A stretch of 64,000 nucleotides of DNA from JAIVGV01 sp032229975 (GCA_032229975.1 JAVXVG010000038.1:1-64000); one strand, 5' to 3'; shown: positions 1 to 9,095, counted from the first letter of the stretch. Translations and numbers: made by a program. The notes: a model not told the origin generated them from the sequence alone.

Positions 1-27
1 GTTAGATCGACCTGCCCGACGCTTTGA
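1..27 (+). pseudogene. 3' end of an inverted lipoprotein paralogue (partial, cut by window edge)
   Basis: Read on the plus strand from base 1 this gives V-R-S-T-C-P-T-L-stop. The lipoprotein gene that converges on it from the other side ends V-R-S-T-C-P-T-H-stop. The simplest reading is that a second, inverted copy of the lipoprotein gene, or only its tail, lies left of the window. Only nine codons are visible, so it could equally be non-coding sequence copied with the palindrome. Confidence 0.3.
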
Positions 28-188
28 CGAATCGACAGCGAACGACGCCCAGACGGATAGCTCATGCGTAAACAGAGAGGCGCGCAATAGTGTGCACACG
101 ATTGCGCGCCTCTCTGTTTTCGCATGAGCGATCCGTCTGGGCGTCGTTCGCTGTCGATTCGTCAATGCGTCGGGCAGGTCGATCTAAC
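1..188. repeat. 188-bp near-perfect palindrome (inverted repeat, no loop)
   Basis: Positions 1-94 are the reverse complement of 95-188 with only four mismatched pairs (at 23, 59, 69 and 89 of the left arm). The centre is gtgtgcac at about 91-98. The inner part (69-120) is a GC-rich hairpin ending in TTTT on the plus strand, so it could act as a bidirectional terminator. The right arm contains the 3' end of the lipoprotein gene on the minus strand. The left arm encodes nearly the same C-terminus on the plus strand. The repeat touches the window edge and may continue to the left. Confidence 0.9.
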
Positions 189-848
189 TGTGATTCGCAC
201 GGGCGGCGGCGGTGTGGGCGGTGTGGTGCCGGTAGTTCCAGAGCCACCGCAGACAGGAGCGATTCCACCCGGCAGGCGTGCGCGCCACCGGCCCCCGGGG
301 AAACGCACGGGCGACAAAATGCGCGTCGGCGTGCCGGGCGGGAGATCAGTAGTCTGGCCCCCGAACTCAAGCAAGAGCGGCTGATGCTCAAGATTGGTAA
401 AACTTTCGACCGTGATCACCTCGCTATATTCACGGTCGCTAAAACCGGGCAGTTCCCAGACCTGTTCAGCGCAGTTATAAGGCAACTCCAAAGTATCATC
501 GAACGGGTTGGGAACGATGTGCACCGTCCGCGCCTGTGAAACTGTATGTCCGCCCCTGTCTGCGCTGAGCGTGTAGGTGGTGTCGGTCGTGCCGGTGAGA
601 AAGCGAAACCCACCACTCGCCAAACTGGGTAATGGACTGGGCGGCGTCTCCCCTGTCGGCGGACTGATGGCGAGATGGCCCTCGCTCGCGTCAGCCGCCC
701 AGCTAATCGCAACCGGCACGGTCGCGCATTGATTCGTCGGCACGACCGTAAAATCGTTTATCACCGGCGGGGCTGGCGGCGGACAACCGCCAAGGGCCAG
801 CAACAAAACAAACATCGGCAATGCTCTAACAACTAAGGCGTGAGACAT
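162..848 (-). CDS. Secreted lipoprotein of unknown function
   Basis: This 228-residue protein has a type II signal peptide: a hydrophobic stretch ending in the lipobox L-A-L-G-G-C near residue 22, so the mature protein would be a lipid-anchored envelope protein. The ATG at 848 is chosen because AAGGGG sits six to seven bases upstream; an ATG at 863 would add five residues. The body is poor in charged residues and rich in Thr/Pro, with a Pro/Thr/Gly tract near the C-terminus, and resembles no family I can name. It is divergent from glpX. Its last codons lie inside the 188-bp palindrome, which probably also provides its terminator. Confidence 0.75.
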   Translation of the reverse strand: MSHALVVRALPMFVLLLALGGCPPPAPPVINDFTVVPTNQCATVPVAISWAADASEGHLAISPPTGETPPSPLPSLASGGFRFLTGTTDTTYTLSADRGGHTVSQARTVHIVPNPFDDTLELPYNCAEQVWELPGFSDREYSEVITVESFTNLEHQPLLLEFGGQTTDLPPGTPTRILSPVRFPGGRWRARLPGGIAPVCGGSGTTGTTPPTPPPPVRITVRSTCPTH

Positions 849-1026
849 GGGTGCCCCTTTCATCGAGGGTGTGAATTCAGGCTTGCGAGCGGATTATACA
901 ACATCTGCCCCCTACAAAATTTGCGCACGCTCTGATAGTATGCTCTCGCTTTCCTGCCGCGGGCACGCGCAATCAAACTTCGGGGCTTGCCGGGTACAAA
1001 CTTTTCGGGATCAGGGTAGGGACTTA

Positions 1027-2073
1027 ATGGCTACTGACTGGAGCATGGAGCATCTGTCGCTCGACTTCCTGCGCGTGTGCGAGGCGGCGGCGATCGAGTC
1101 GGCCCGCACGATGGGGCAGGGCGACCGTAAGTATTCCGATCACGTCGCGGTCGAGGCGATGCGTCGCACGATGGACACGGTGAATATGTGCGGGCGCATC
1201 GTCATCGGCGAGGGCGAGCGCGACGAAGCCCCGATGCTCTACATCGGTGAGGAGGTCGGGCGCGGGACAAAGGAAGACTGCCCCGACGACGAGCTGTTCC
1301 CCGAAGTAGATATCGCCGTCGATCCGCTCGAAGGCACGAACCTCTGCGCGCTCGGCGCGAACAACGCCATCGCCGTCTTAGCCGCCAGCGAGCGCGGCGG
1401 GCTCTTGAACGCGCCCGACATCTACATGGACAAGATCGTCGTCGGGCCCTCTTCGCGCGGTCGCGTCAACATCGACGCTTCGGTCAAGGAGAACCTCGAA
1501 GGCATCGCCGCCGGTCTCGGTCGTGACGTTGACGATCTAACCGTCATCGTCCTCGAACGCTCACGACATAAAACTCTCATCGACGAGGTACGCGCGGCGG
1601 GTGCGCGCATTCGTCTCATCTCCGACGGCGATCTCTCCGCCGGAATTTCGGCGGCGGTCGCGGGCACGAACATACACGCGCTGATGGGCATCGGCGGCGC
1701 ACCCGAAGGCGTGCTGACAGCAGCCGCGCTCAAATGTCTAAACGGCGATATGCAGGCGCGACTCGTCTTCGATCCAGATCGACTCGGCGTCGATAAGGAC
1801 AAAGTGCCGCCACGCGAAGAGGTGCTCGCGCGACTCAAGGAGATGGGTATCGACGACCCTGACAAGGTTTACGGCGTGGACGATCTCGCGCCGGGGAAGA
1901 AGATCATCTTCGCCGCCACGGGCGTCACCGATGGCGCGCTGCTGCGCGGCGTTCGCTTCTTCGGATCGGGCAAACGCACGCACTCGCTCGTGATGACGAC
2001 CGAGTCGCGCCACATACGCTTCATCGACACCGTCCACGTCGAGGGTGGCCCCGACACCGTCATCAGATTCTAA
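1027..2073 (+). CDS. glpX: Fructose-1,6-bisphosphatase class II (GlpX)
   Basis: Hydrolyses fructose-1,6-bisphosphate to fructose-6-phosphate in gluconeogenesis; a cytosolic, metal-dependent enzyme of the lithium-sensitive phosphatase superfamily. At 348 residues it is close to the usual GlpX length. Family motifs are clear: GEGERDEAPMLYIGE near residue 60 and the metal/phosphate motif V-D-P-L-E-G-T at 98-104 (Asp99, Glu102), plus G-I-G-G-A-P-E-G-V-L-T-A-A further on. The reading frame is open upstream to 847, but the ATG at 1027 follows a purine-rich AGGGTAGGG and gives the normal family N-terminus. It stands alone, divergent from the lipoprotein gene and followed by a palindromic spacer element. 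Confidence 0.93.
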   Translation: MATDWSMEHLSLDFLRVCEAAAIESARTMGQGDRKYSDHVAVEAMRRTMDTVNMCGRIVIGEGERDEAPMLYIGEEVGRGTKEDCPDDELFPEVDIAVDPLEGTNLCALGANNAIAVLAASERGGLLNAPDIYMDKIVVGPSSRGRVNIDASVKENLEGIAAGLGRDVDDLTVIVLERSRHKTLIDEVRAAGARIRLISDGDLSAGISAAVAGTNIHALMGIGGAPEGVLTAAALKCLNGDMQARLVFDPDRLGVDKDKVPPREEVLARLKEMGIDDPDKVYGVDDLAPGKKIIFAATGVTDGALLRGVRFFGSGKRTHSLVMTTESRHIRFIDTVHVEGGPDTVIRF

Positions 2074-2074
2074 G

Positions 2075-2148
2075 TATGAACGATGAACGATGAAGTAAGA
2101 GCAATTGGCTTACAGCTCATCATTCATCGTTCCTACTTCATCATTTAA
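2075..2148. repeat. Palindromic spacer element, GATGAAGT family (copy 1)
   Basis: Directly after the glpX stop, repeats of the word ACGATGAACGATGAAGT on the left are answered by CATTCATCGTTCCTACTTCATC on the right, forming an imperfect hairpin. Three more copies of the same words occur in this window (5251, 24783 and 27603). It can act as a structured 3' end of glpX mRNA but has no U-tract. Confidence 0.75.
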
Positions 2149-2154
2149 TCACCC

Positions 2155-2745
2155 GTGGCTGCTTCCATCGAAAACTACGTTCCTCAGATCGCGCGGCGAG
2201 AGGTCGCGACCCGAATTGCCGTGTGCGCTTGGGCGTTGGCTTGCGTGGGGGCGTGGGCATTCGTCGGCTTGATCTTCGCCGCGCCTGTGCTCGAAGCGCA
2301 TGGGGCTGGCGTGGGCGCGTGGGCTATCTATCATCTGTTCGCGCCGCTATGCCATCAGTTGCCGGAGCGATCCTTTTACGTCGGGGGCCACCCGCTCGCG
2401 GTCTGCGCGCGTTGCGCGGGCGTCTATGTCGGCTACGCGGTCTGCCTCGCGCTCTACCCGCTCGCGCGTAACTTGCGGCGCACGGACACGCCTCGACGTG
2501 CGTGGTTGGTCGCGGCGTCGCTGCCCTGCGTCGCCGACTTCCTCGTCAACTTCACAGGGCTGTGGTACAACACGCACGCCTCGCGCGCTGTGACGGGCGC
2601 GCTCTTCGGCGCGTCGGCGGTCTTCTACACGCTGCCCGGTCTCGTCGAGATCGCGCAAGGGATCGGTCGCAGTCGTGCGGCGGCGCGCGACGCGAAAGAA
2701 CAAGCGGGCGACGACGCTGGTCGTCGCGTTGTAGTCGCGTGCTAG
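2155..2745 (+). CDS. DUF2085 family integral membrane protein
   Basis: A 196-residue protein with about four hydrophobic segments (about 20-45, 72-95, 110-128 and 138-160). The short conserved block H-P-L-A-V-C-A-R-C-A-G-V-Y near residue 80, with a C-x-x-C pair, and C-H-Q-L-P-E-R just before it are the signature of the DUF2085 family, whose function is unknown. It starts with GTG at 2155; no in-frame ATG lies nearby. The last 25 residues are charged and cytosolic-looking. A cysteine-rich, possibly metal-binding membrane role is inference only. Confidence 0.72.
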   Translation: MAASIENYVPQIARREVATRIAVCAWALACVGAWAFVGLIFAAPVLEAHGAGVGAWAIYHLFAPLCHQLPERSFYVGGHPLAVCARCAGVYVGYAVCLALYPLARNLRRTDTPRRAWLVAASLPCVADFLVNFTGLWYNTHASRAVTGALFGASAVFYTLPGLVEIAQGIGRSRAAARDAKEQAGDDAGRRVVVAC

Positions 2746-2835
2746 ACGCGCGGCGAGACGGTCAAACGTCAACATCTTTACACCTGAACGCTCAACCCAA
2801 AGCTCTATCGAATTCGCTTCAATGAAGGAACTAAC

Positions 2836-3303
2836 ATGAACGACAGAACCAAAGCCGCGGTTATCGGCGGCGTCATCGCGGGGATACTCTCAGGCATACC
2901 GATCATCGGCGGTTGCTGCTTCCTGTGGGCTCTCGGTGGCGGATTCCTCGCCGTCTATATGTACATGAAGAACGCGCCGGGCCCCATGATGATGGGCGAC
3001 GCGGCGAAACTCGGCGCGACAGCAGGCGTCGTCGGCGCGATTGTCTCCGCCGTCATCCGCATCCCGTTGTTGCTGCTCGGCGTCGGCGTGGCGGCGATGA
3101 GCGACAACATGAAGAGCGCGGGTCTCGGCGCGGGCTTCGCCGCCGCCGCAGGTACGATGGGCATTGTCTTCACTGCCGTGGTCGTCGTAGGCTTCGCGGT
3201 GCTCGGCGCGATCATCGGCAACGCCGTGCTCGGCAAGAACAGTTCGGGTGGGGTGAACACGCCTCCGCCTCCGCCTCCTTCCGGCTTCGGCGGGAACGTC
3301 TAA
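2836..3303 (+). CDS. Small membrane protein of unknown function
   Basis: A 155-residue protein with four or so glycine/alanine-rich hydrophobic helices (about 8-45, 60-85, 90-115 and 118-140) and a short C-terminal tail with six consecutive prolines followed by S-G-F-G-G. The start ATG at 2836 follows AAGGAA. The composition fits a small integral membrane protein of the DUF4199/DUF5518-like type, but I cannot assign a family. It is not obviously linked to its neighbours; 90 bases separate it from the DUF2085 gene. Confidence 0.65.
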   Translation: MNDRTKAAVIGGVIAGILSGIPIIGGCCFLWALGGGFLAVYMYMKNAPGPMMMGDAAKLGATAGVVGAIVSAVIRIPLLLLGVGVAAMSDNMKSAGLGAGFAAAAGTMGIVFTAVVVVGFAVLGAIIGNAVLGKNSSGGVNTPPPPPPSGFGGNV

Positions 3304-3356
3304 ACAAGCGGCCCGACGCACGGTTCTAATTGATCGTGCGACCGATCAAAAACTTA

Positions 3357-3402
3357 CGCGTGCGGGGCTGCCGGGCGGAAACGCTCGACAGCCCCGCACG
3401 CG
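3357..3402. terminator. Strong GC hairpin, terminator-like
   Basis: A 14-bp perfect stem (CGCGTGCGGGGCTG at 3357-3370 with CAGCCCCGCACGCG at 3389-3402) around an 18-base loop, 54 bases after the small membrane protein gene. It has no U-run, so it may be an mRNA 3' stabiliser or a factor-dependent stop. The remaining spacer up to 3597 shows nothing else I can support. Confidence 0.5.
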
Positions 3403-3597
3403 ACGGCGCGCGTGTCTTTGTAGGCTCGGCGCGCGTCGGTTACAATGTGCTCTCGTCGAAACGGGGCAGCGCGAACCCGCGAGGGAATTGCGCTGCTCGT
3501 TTTGTTTGAAGTCGCTGTGCGTGGCAACTGCGCGTGTGAAGGGTGGCCCGCGAGTTTCGCGCGTCGTCGTCGGTGTTTCGGAGTGTGGAAGTAAGAG

Positions 3598-5244
3598 ATG
3601 TTTTTTTTAGCGGAGCACGTCGAGAAAACTGCGGATCAACTCTGGCACGAGTTCGGCGAGTTGCAGAGCAAGTTCATCGACGATTGGTACTGGCGCACGC
3701 AATCGAACATTAGCACGCTCTACCGGCTCGACCGCTTCGACTGGATCGTCCTCATCCTCTACTTCACGATCCTCTTCGTGCTCGCCGTCTATGGCGCGTA
3801 TCGCATCAAGCAGGTCATAGACTTCTGGCGCTACAAGAGCATCCGGCCCGAAGCCAAAGCGCGCTTCGCCGACGAAGACCTGCCGCTCATCACCGTCCAA
3901 CTCCCACTCTTCAACGAGATGTACGTCGTCGAGCGTCTGCTCGCCGCCGTCACTGCGTTCGACTACCCGCGCGATAGACTTGAGATTCAAGTCTTGGACG
4001 ATTCGACCGACGAGACCACCGCGCTTGCGCACGCGACCGTCGAGCGTTATCGACGCGAAGGGTTTGATATTCAATACGTTCATCGCACCGACCGGACGGG
4101 CTTCAAGGCGGGCGCGCTTGAGAACGGTCTGAAGATCGCGAAGGGCCATCTGCTCGCCGTCTTCGACGCAGACTTTGTGCCGAAGCCCGACTGTCTGCGC
4201 AAGCTCGTCCACTACTTCACGGACGAGGGCGTCGGCTGCGCGCAGATGCGCTGGTCGCACATCAACGGCTCTTACAATCTACTCACGCGCTTGCAGACGA
4301 TCATGCTGGACGGTCACTTCGTCGTCGAACAAACCGTTCGCAATCGCACGGGCGGCTTCTTCAACTTCAACGGCACGGCGGGCATCTGGCGTCGTCGCGC
4401 GATTGAACTCTCCGGCGGCTGGCAGCACGACACTTTGACGGAAGACACCGATCTCAGTTTCCGCGCGCAACTGATGGGCTGGCGATTCGTCTATCTCTTG
4501 GATGAGGACGCGCCGGCGGAAGTGCCCGTCGAGATCAACGCTTTCAAGGCGCAGCAGCGTCGCTGGGCGAAGGGCGTCATGCAGGTCGGCTTGAAACTCT
4601 ACCCGCGCATCTGGCGATCACCCTTGCCCTTCCGCGTCAAAGCCGAGATGTTCTTTCGCTTGACGGGCAACATCAGTTATCCGTTGATGATCGTCGCGAG
4701 CTTCCTCCAGTTCCCGCTCCTGCTCGTGCGCTACAATCAAGGTTACTATCATCTGCTCATCTTCGACGTGCCGATCCTCTTCTTCTCGACCGTCTCCGTC
4801 GTACTCTTCTACGGCTCGGCGGTCTGGTATCTCGACCGCGACATCGGCCGCACGCGGCGACTGCTTCACCTGCCGCTCGTCATGGCTATCGGCATCGGTC
4901 TGGCCTTCTCAAATGCGCGCGCTGTGCTCGAAGCGTTGTTCGGAGTGAAGAGCGATTTCATCCGCACGCCGAAGTACAGCGTCGAGCAGGGAAGCGACAC
5001 GACTTGGAAGGCCAAGAAGTACAAACGCAAGCACGGCTGGCTGCCGCTTTTGGAACTCTCCTTCGCGGCCTACTTCTGTTGCGCCGTCGCCTACGCCGCG
5101 CACATGCATCTCTTCGGCACGATCCCTTTCCTCTTCCTCTTCCTCTTCGGCTACGGCTATATCGGCACGATGAGCTTGATGCAAACTTCCGGCGCGCGCC
5201 GCCTCCAACACCTCTTCCGGCCCCTCGCCGCGCGCAAGGCGTGA
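3598..5244 (+). CDS. Family 2 membrane glycosyltransferase (processive, cellulose-synthase-like)
   Basis: A 548-residue integral membrane transferase. After one N-terminal TM helix (about 49-70) comes a GT-A domain with the full catalytic set of processive GT2 enzymes: Asp134/Asp135 in L-D-D-S-T, the D-A-D metal motif at 190-192, T-E-D-T-D and the acceptor motif Q-Q-R-R-W at 319-323. Four C-terminal TM helices follow, interrupted by a cytosolic stretch ending K-Y-K-R-K-H-G-W. It should polymerise or transfer a sugar from a nucleotide-sugar across the membrane, for example in beta-glucan or glycolipid synthesis. The product cannot be read from sequence, and no PilZ domain or synthase partner is next to it. 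Confidence 0.85.
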   Translation: MFFLAEHVEKTADQLWHEFGELQSKFIDDWYWRTQSNISTLYRLDRFDWIVLILYFTILFVLAVYGAYRIKQVIDFWRYKSIRPEAKARFADEDLPLITVQLPLFNEMYVVERLLAAVTAFDYPRDRLEIQVLDDSTDETTALAHATVERYRREGFDIQYVHRTDRTGFKAGALENGLKIAKGHLLAVFDADFVPKPDCLRKLVHYFTDEGVGCAQMRWSHINGSYNLLTRLQTIMLDGHFVVEQTVRNRTGGFFNFNGTAGIWRRRAIELSGGWQHDTLTEDTDLSFRAQLMGWRFVYLLDEDAPAEVPVEINAFKAQQRRWAKGVMQVGLKLYPRIWRSPLPFRVKAEMFFRLTGNISYPLMIVASFLQFPLLLVRYNQGYYHLLIFDVPILFFSTVSVVLFYGSAVWYLDRDIGRTRRLLHLPLVMAIGIGLAFSNARAVLEALFGVKSDFIRTPKYSVEQGSDTTWKAKKYKRKHGWLPLLELSFAAYFCCAVAYAAHMHLFGTIPFLFLFLFGYGYIGTMSLMQTSGARRLQHLFRPLAARKA

Positions 5245-5250
5245 ACAGCC

Positions 5251-5301
5251 ACGATGAAGTGAGAACAGATCGCTTTCACTTCATCGCTCCTACTTCATCG
5301 T
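5251..5301. repeat. Palindromic spacer element, GATGAAGT family (copy 2)
   Basis: CGATGAAGTGA pairs with TCACTTCATCG, followed by CTCCTACTTCATCG, seven bases after the glycosyltransferase stop. It uses the same word set as the elements at 2075, 24783 and 27603. Confidence 0.7.
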
Positions 5302-5462
5302 CTTTAGCTCTTGACCGCCGCCGCTCGCGCATCTATATTCTCGCTTCCTACCAGCAGGGTTCGTTCGTTTTCTCGCAGGGTCTACTATCCGAAGGCACAG
5401 ACTTCAGGCCCTTCCGGCCTTGTCGTGTCATCACAAACAGAATTCACAGGCGGAAGGACATT

Positions 5463-8400
5463 ATGAAGAGACTCTTACTCTCTGGCTTGAACCGTGCAAC
5501 GCTCGCGTGCGTCGCGCTCGCGCTTCTTTCAACGCTCGTCTTCTCTCAGTCGCAGGCTTCGACGGGCGACATCGAGGGGCGCATCGTCGATCCGAACGGT
5601 GCGGCTGTTCCGCACGCGAGCGTCACGGCGAAGAATCAACAGACGGGCCTTGAGCGGACGGCCACGTCCGACACGGAGGGCATCTATCGCATCGTCCTGC
5701 TCCAACCCGGCCAGTATACCGTCACGACTTCCGGCGTCTCCGGCTTCCAGCCGACGACGGTGCAGAACGTGATCGTTACGGTCGGCGGCAAGACGCCGCT
5801 CGACATCTCACTCGCTGTCGGCGGCTCGAACATCGACGTGAACGTTGTCTCCGAATCGCAGATCGTCGAACTCACGCGCACCTCCGTCTCCACGACGATC
5901 AATCAACGCTCCATCGAGAACCTGCCGATCAACGGACGCAACTTTCAGGACTTCGCCACGCTCTCGCCCGGGGTCGTGCGCGATCCGCGCGGCGGCGATC
6001 TCTCCGTCGGCGGCCAGCGCGGAACTTTGAACAGCTTGCAAGTTGACGGCGTCGATAACAACAACACGTTCTTCGGTCAGGCTCTGGGTCGCGGCGGCGT
6101 GCGGCCACCTTATCAATTCTCCGAGGAGTCGGTGCAGGAGTTTCAGGTCAACCAGAACGGCTTCTCCGCAGAGTTCGGGCGCGCGGGCGGCGCGGTCATC
6201 AACGTCGTCACCAAATCCGGCACGAACCAATTTCACGGCGGCGCGTTCGAGTATTTCCGCGACGAGTCTCTGAACTCGAACGATCCGGTGACGAAGGCGA
6301 ACGAAGCGCGACGCGGCCAGTTGAACAAGCGACCGGCCTCGCGCATCAATCAGTTCGGTGGGCGACTGGGTGGCCCCATCGTCAAGAACCGTGCCTTCTT
6401 CTTCGCCACCTACGATGGTCAGCGCGCCAACGTCCCGCAAGTTCTTGATGTGCCGAATCTCGGAAGCGCACCCGCCGCCGCGCTCTCGATCCTCTTGCCG
6501 AAACTCAACACCTATCAGGTCGGTCGCTCGCAGGATGTGTTCTTGGGCAAGACGGACATCTCGCTCAACCACAGCAACCAGTTGAGCCTTCGCTACAACC
6601 ATCAGGGCTTCACCGGACAGAACAACGAGAACAACGGCACGCTCTCGGCTGAAGAACATTCGGGCAACAGCCTTGTCAAGAGCGACACGTTTAGCGGCTC
6701 GCTCGCATCGACCTTGACGCATCGCGTCGTCAACGAGTTTCGCTTTCAACTCGCGCGTGATAGTGAGCCGGGCCTCGCGAACAGCGACGCGCCCGAAGCC
6801 GTCATCAACACCGGCGGCGGAAACTTGAACATCGGTCGCAACAACTTCAGCCCGCGCGAGACCACGATCAAGCGCGTGCAGTTCATCGACAACGTCTCTT
6901 ACCTGCGCGGTCGCAACAACTGGAAGGCCGGTCTGGATTTCAACTTCGACCGCATCTTCAATTTCTTCCCCGGCCTCTTTAACGGCTCTTACACGTTCCC
7001 CTCTTACACAGCTTTCGCTAACAACACGCCGTCCGCCTACACGCAGAACTTCGCGGGCACGGGAACAACCGGCGGCACGACTCATCCAGACCTCTCCGAG
7101 TACGCCACCTACTTGCAGGACGACGTGCGCGTCACTCCGAAGCTCACCTTGAATCTCGGCGTGCGCTACGATTACGAAGGACTCAAGTGCCCGCCCATCG
7201 AGAACACCGATCCGCTCCTGCTCTCGAACAACATCGACACGGCGCGCTGCCCTAAAGATAAGAACAACATCGCGCCGCGCTTTGGCTTCTCCTACGCGCC
7301 CGATGAGAAGACGGTCGTGCGCGGCGGCTACGGGCTCTACTACGCGCGCACCCCGGCCATCGTCGTCGGCACGGTGCACTCGCAGAACGGCATCAACGTC
7401 ACCGGCGTTAACTTGAACGCAGCGCAGATCGCCGCCGCCGGTCTCACCTATCCGAACATCTTGACCGCGCCGCCCGCAGGCACGTCGGCTAACCCGAACC
7501 TCTTCGTCTTTGCGCAGGACTACGTCAACCCTTACGTCGAGCAGGGCCGCCTCGGCGTCGAGCGCGAGGTGTGGCACAAGATGAGCTTGTCTGCAACTTA
7601 TCTCTACTATCACGGCGTACACTTGACGCGCACGCGCGACATCAATCTCTTTCCGCCCACAGCGTTCGCGCGCACCGGCCCCGACGGCGTGGTCTATACG
7701 TTCCAACGCTTCTCAAGCGCGCGTCCAATCTCTCGCGCGGCGGGCGTCTCCTATAACCGCATCAGCATCTTCGAGAGCGCGTCGCACTCGCTCTACAACG
7801 GTCTCGCTTTTCAGGCGACGCAGCGACTCACGCGCGGCTTCCAGTTCATCGCCGCCTACACCTTCTCGAAGGCGAAGGACGACCGGCCCGACCAGACCAT
7901 CGTCGTCGTCGGCGCGGACGACGCCAAGATCGTCGAGAATCAGTTGAACCCGTCAGCCGACTACTCGATCTCGGACACGGACATCCGACACCGCTTCGTC
8001 TTCAGCCCCGTTTATGAATGGGGCCGGATCGGTTGGAGCGACAATGCATTTGCGCGCGCACTCTTCAGCAACTACACACTCTCCGGCATCGTGCAGTTCC
8101 AGTCCGGCACGCCTTACTCCGCGCTCGTCGGCGGCGATCCGAACAACGACGGCAATCGTGCGAACGACCGTCTGCCCGGAACCGTGCGCAACCAGTTCAC
8201 CACGCCATCGGTCTATCAGTTCGATGTTCGCGCGACGCGCTCGATCCCGATTCACGAGCAGATGCGCTTGCGTCTCATCCTCGAAGCCTTCAACCTCTTC
8301 AACCGCTCGAACGTGGCGACCGTCAACAACATCTTCTTCAACTACTCCGGCGGCCCGGCGGGCACACTCACCGCGCCGTCGTTCATCACGGCGTTCGGCA

Positions 8401-8489
8401 CGCCGCGCTCGTTTCAATCGCCTGCGTCCGGCACAACGACCTTCGTCATCCCGCGCCAGCTCCAACTCGCCGTCAAGTTCGACTTCTAA
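5463..8489 (+). CDS. TonB-dependent receptor with N-terminal carboxypeptidase-regulatory domain (Oar-like)
   Basis: A 1008-residue outer-membrane protein. A signal peptide (about 1-32) precedes a carboxypeptidase-regulatory-like beta-sandwich (about 36-110; G-D-I-E-G-R-I-V-D and Y-R-I-V-L-L-Q-P-G-Q-Y). The plug domain follows (I-E-N-L-P-I-N-G-R-N-F-Q-D-F, then V-D-G-V-D-N-N-N), and then a long beta-barrel ending in an aromatic residue (K-F-D-F), as outer-membrane barrels do. Such Oar-type receptors are expanded in Acidobacteriota; the substrate is unknown. The frame is open back to 5004, overlapping the glycosyltransferase, but ATG 5463 directly precedes the signal peptide and follows CGGAAGGAC. 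It ends in a shared bidirectional terminator. Confidence 0.9.
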   Translation: MKRLLLSGLNRATLACVALALLSTLVFSQSQASTGDIEGRIVDPNGAAVPHASVTAKNQQTGLERTATSDTEGIYRIVLLQPGQYTVTTSGVSGFQPTTVQNVIVTVGGKTPLDISLAVGGSNIDVNVVSESQIVELTRTSVSTTINQRSIENLPINGRNFQDFATLSPGVVRDPRGGDLSVGGQRGTLNSLQVDGVDNNNTFFGQALGRGGVRPPYQFSEESVQEFQVNQNGFSAEFGRAGGAVINVVTKSGTNQFHGGAFEYFRDESLNSNDPVTKANEARRGQLNKRPASRINQFGGRLGGPIVKNRAFFFATYDGQRANVPQVLDVPNLGSAPAAALSILLPKLNTYQVGRSQDVFLGKTDISLNHSNQLSLRYNHQGFTGQNNENNGTLSAEEHSGNSLVKSDTFSGSLASTLTHRVVNEFRFQLARDSEPGLANSDAPEAVINTGGGNLNIGRNNFSPRETTIKRVQFIDNVSYLRGRNNWKAGLDFNFDRIFNFFPGLFNGSYTFPSYTAFANNTPSAYTQNFAGTGTTGGTTHPDLSEYATYLQDDVRVTPKLTLNLGVRYDYEGLKCPPIENTDPLLLSNNIDTARCPKDKNNIAPRFGFSYAPDEKTVVRGGYGLYYARTPAIVVGTVHSQNGINVTGVNLNAAQIAAAGLTYPNILTAPPAGTSANPNLFVFAQDYVNPYVEQGRLGVEREVWHKMSLSATYLYYHGVHLTRTRDINLFPPTAFARTGPDGVVYTFQRFSSARPISRAAGVSYNRISIFESASHSLYNGLAFQATQRLTRGFQFIAAYTFSKAKDDRPDQTIVVVGADDAKIVENQLNPSADYSISDTDIRHRFVFSPVYEWGRIGWSDNAFARALFSNYTLSGIVQFQSGTPYSALVGGDPNNDGNRANDRLPGTVRNQFTTPSVYQFDVRATRSIPIHEQMRLRLILEAFNLFNRSNVATVNNIFFNYSGGPAGTLTAPSFITAFGTPRSFQSPASGTTTFVIPRQLQLAVKFDF

Positions 8490-8510
8490 ACTCGCGGCGG
8501 ACTTTCGACG

Positions 8511-8550
8511 AAGAAGGCCCGACACTCTCATTTGAGTGTCGGGCCTTCTT
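8511..8550. terminator. Bidirectional rho-independent-type terminator
   Basis: A perfect 17-bp stem (AAGAAGGCCCGACACTC with GAGTGTCGGGCCTTCTT) and a 6-base loop lie between the convergent receptor and crcB genes. The stem ends are A-rich and T-rich, so it can serve both strands. Confidence 0.85.
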
Positions 8551-8573
8551 CGTTTCACATCTTTCAAGTCGCT

Positions 8574-9095
8574 CTAATTGTCTGCGCGTCGCACGCGTTC
8601 GATGGTCGAGTCGCGTATGTCGCGTGCCGCGCCGTGCATCTGCGCAGGGTCTGTCAGATCGGCCAACTCCTCGAAGCGTTCGTACTCCGCGACGCTCGAC
8701 GCGGCCGCACCACGCCACCAGTGAGCCAACGCCATCCCGCCCCACACAGCCGCGAAGCCAACCACGACACTCAAGACGACGTTCAACAACGCGAGGGCCA
8801 TCCCGCGCTCTTCCGAGAGTCGCAACGTCTCATACTCGAAGGTCGAGAACGTCGTGTATGCGCCGACGAAGCCGACCGCGACGGCCAGCTTCATGTGCGG
8901 CGAGAACTGCGCGCGTTCTGCAACCAACGTGAGAAAGAAGCCGAGGATGAACGAGCCCGACACGTTGATAACGAACGTCGCTGCGGGGAACGGCGAGGCG
9001 ACGCGCGACAGCACAGTCCCGCCGAGAAAGTAGCGGGCCACCGCACCGAGCGCGCCACCTGCGGCCACCGCCAAGTATTTCGTTAGAGTATCCAT
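8574..9095 (-). CDS. crcB: Fluoride channel CrcB/FluC
   Basis: A small four-helix membrane protein that exports fluoride as a dual-topology dimer. Family marks: G-G-A-L-G-A-V-A-R-Y near residue 13, T-F-V-I-N-V-S-G-S-F-I-L-G near 42 and the pore motif G-A-Y-T-T-F-S-T-F near 80. At 173 residues it is longer than the usual 125 or so because of a polar C-terminal extension (about 133-173) after the last helix. The ATG at 9095 is preceded by GGGAGA. Expression is expected to be controlled by the fluoride riboswitch directly upstream. Confidence 0.93.
   Translation of the reverse strand: MDTLTKYLAVAAGGALGAVARYFLGGTVLSRVASPFPAATFVINVSGSFILGFFLTLVAERAQFSPHMKLAVAVGFVGAYTTFSTFEYETLRLSEERGMALALLNVVLSVVVGFAAVWGGMALAHWWRGAAASSVAEYERFEELADLTDPAQMHGAARDIRDSTIERVRRADN

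Noticed and set aside
847..1026. Upstream extension of the GlpX frame
   Set aside because: The translated extension does not resemble the GlpX N-terminus and the region must hold the divergent promoters.
5004..5462. Upstream extension of the receptor frame
   Set aside because: It would overlap the glycosyltransferase and put 150 residues before a normal signal peptide.
5808..7706. 632-codon minus-strand frame opposite the TonB-dependent receptor
   Set aside because: Lies wholly inside the receptor gene in an antisense frame, has no family signature and its composition is the mirror of the real gene's codon bias.
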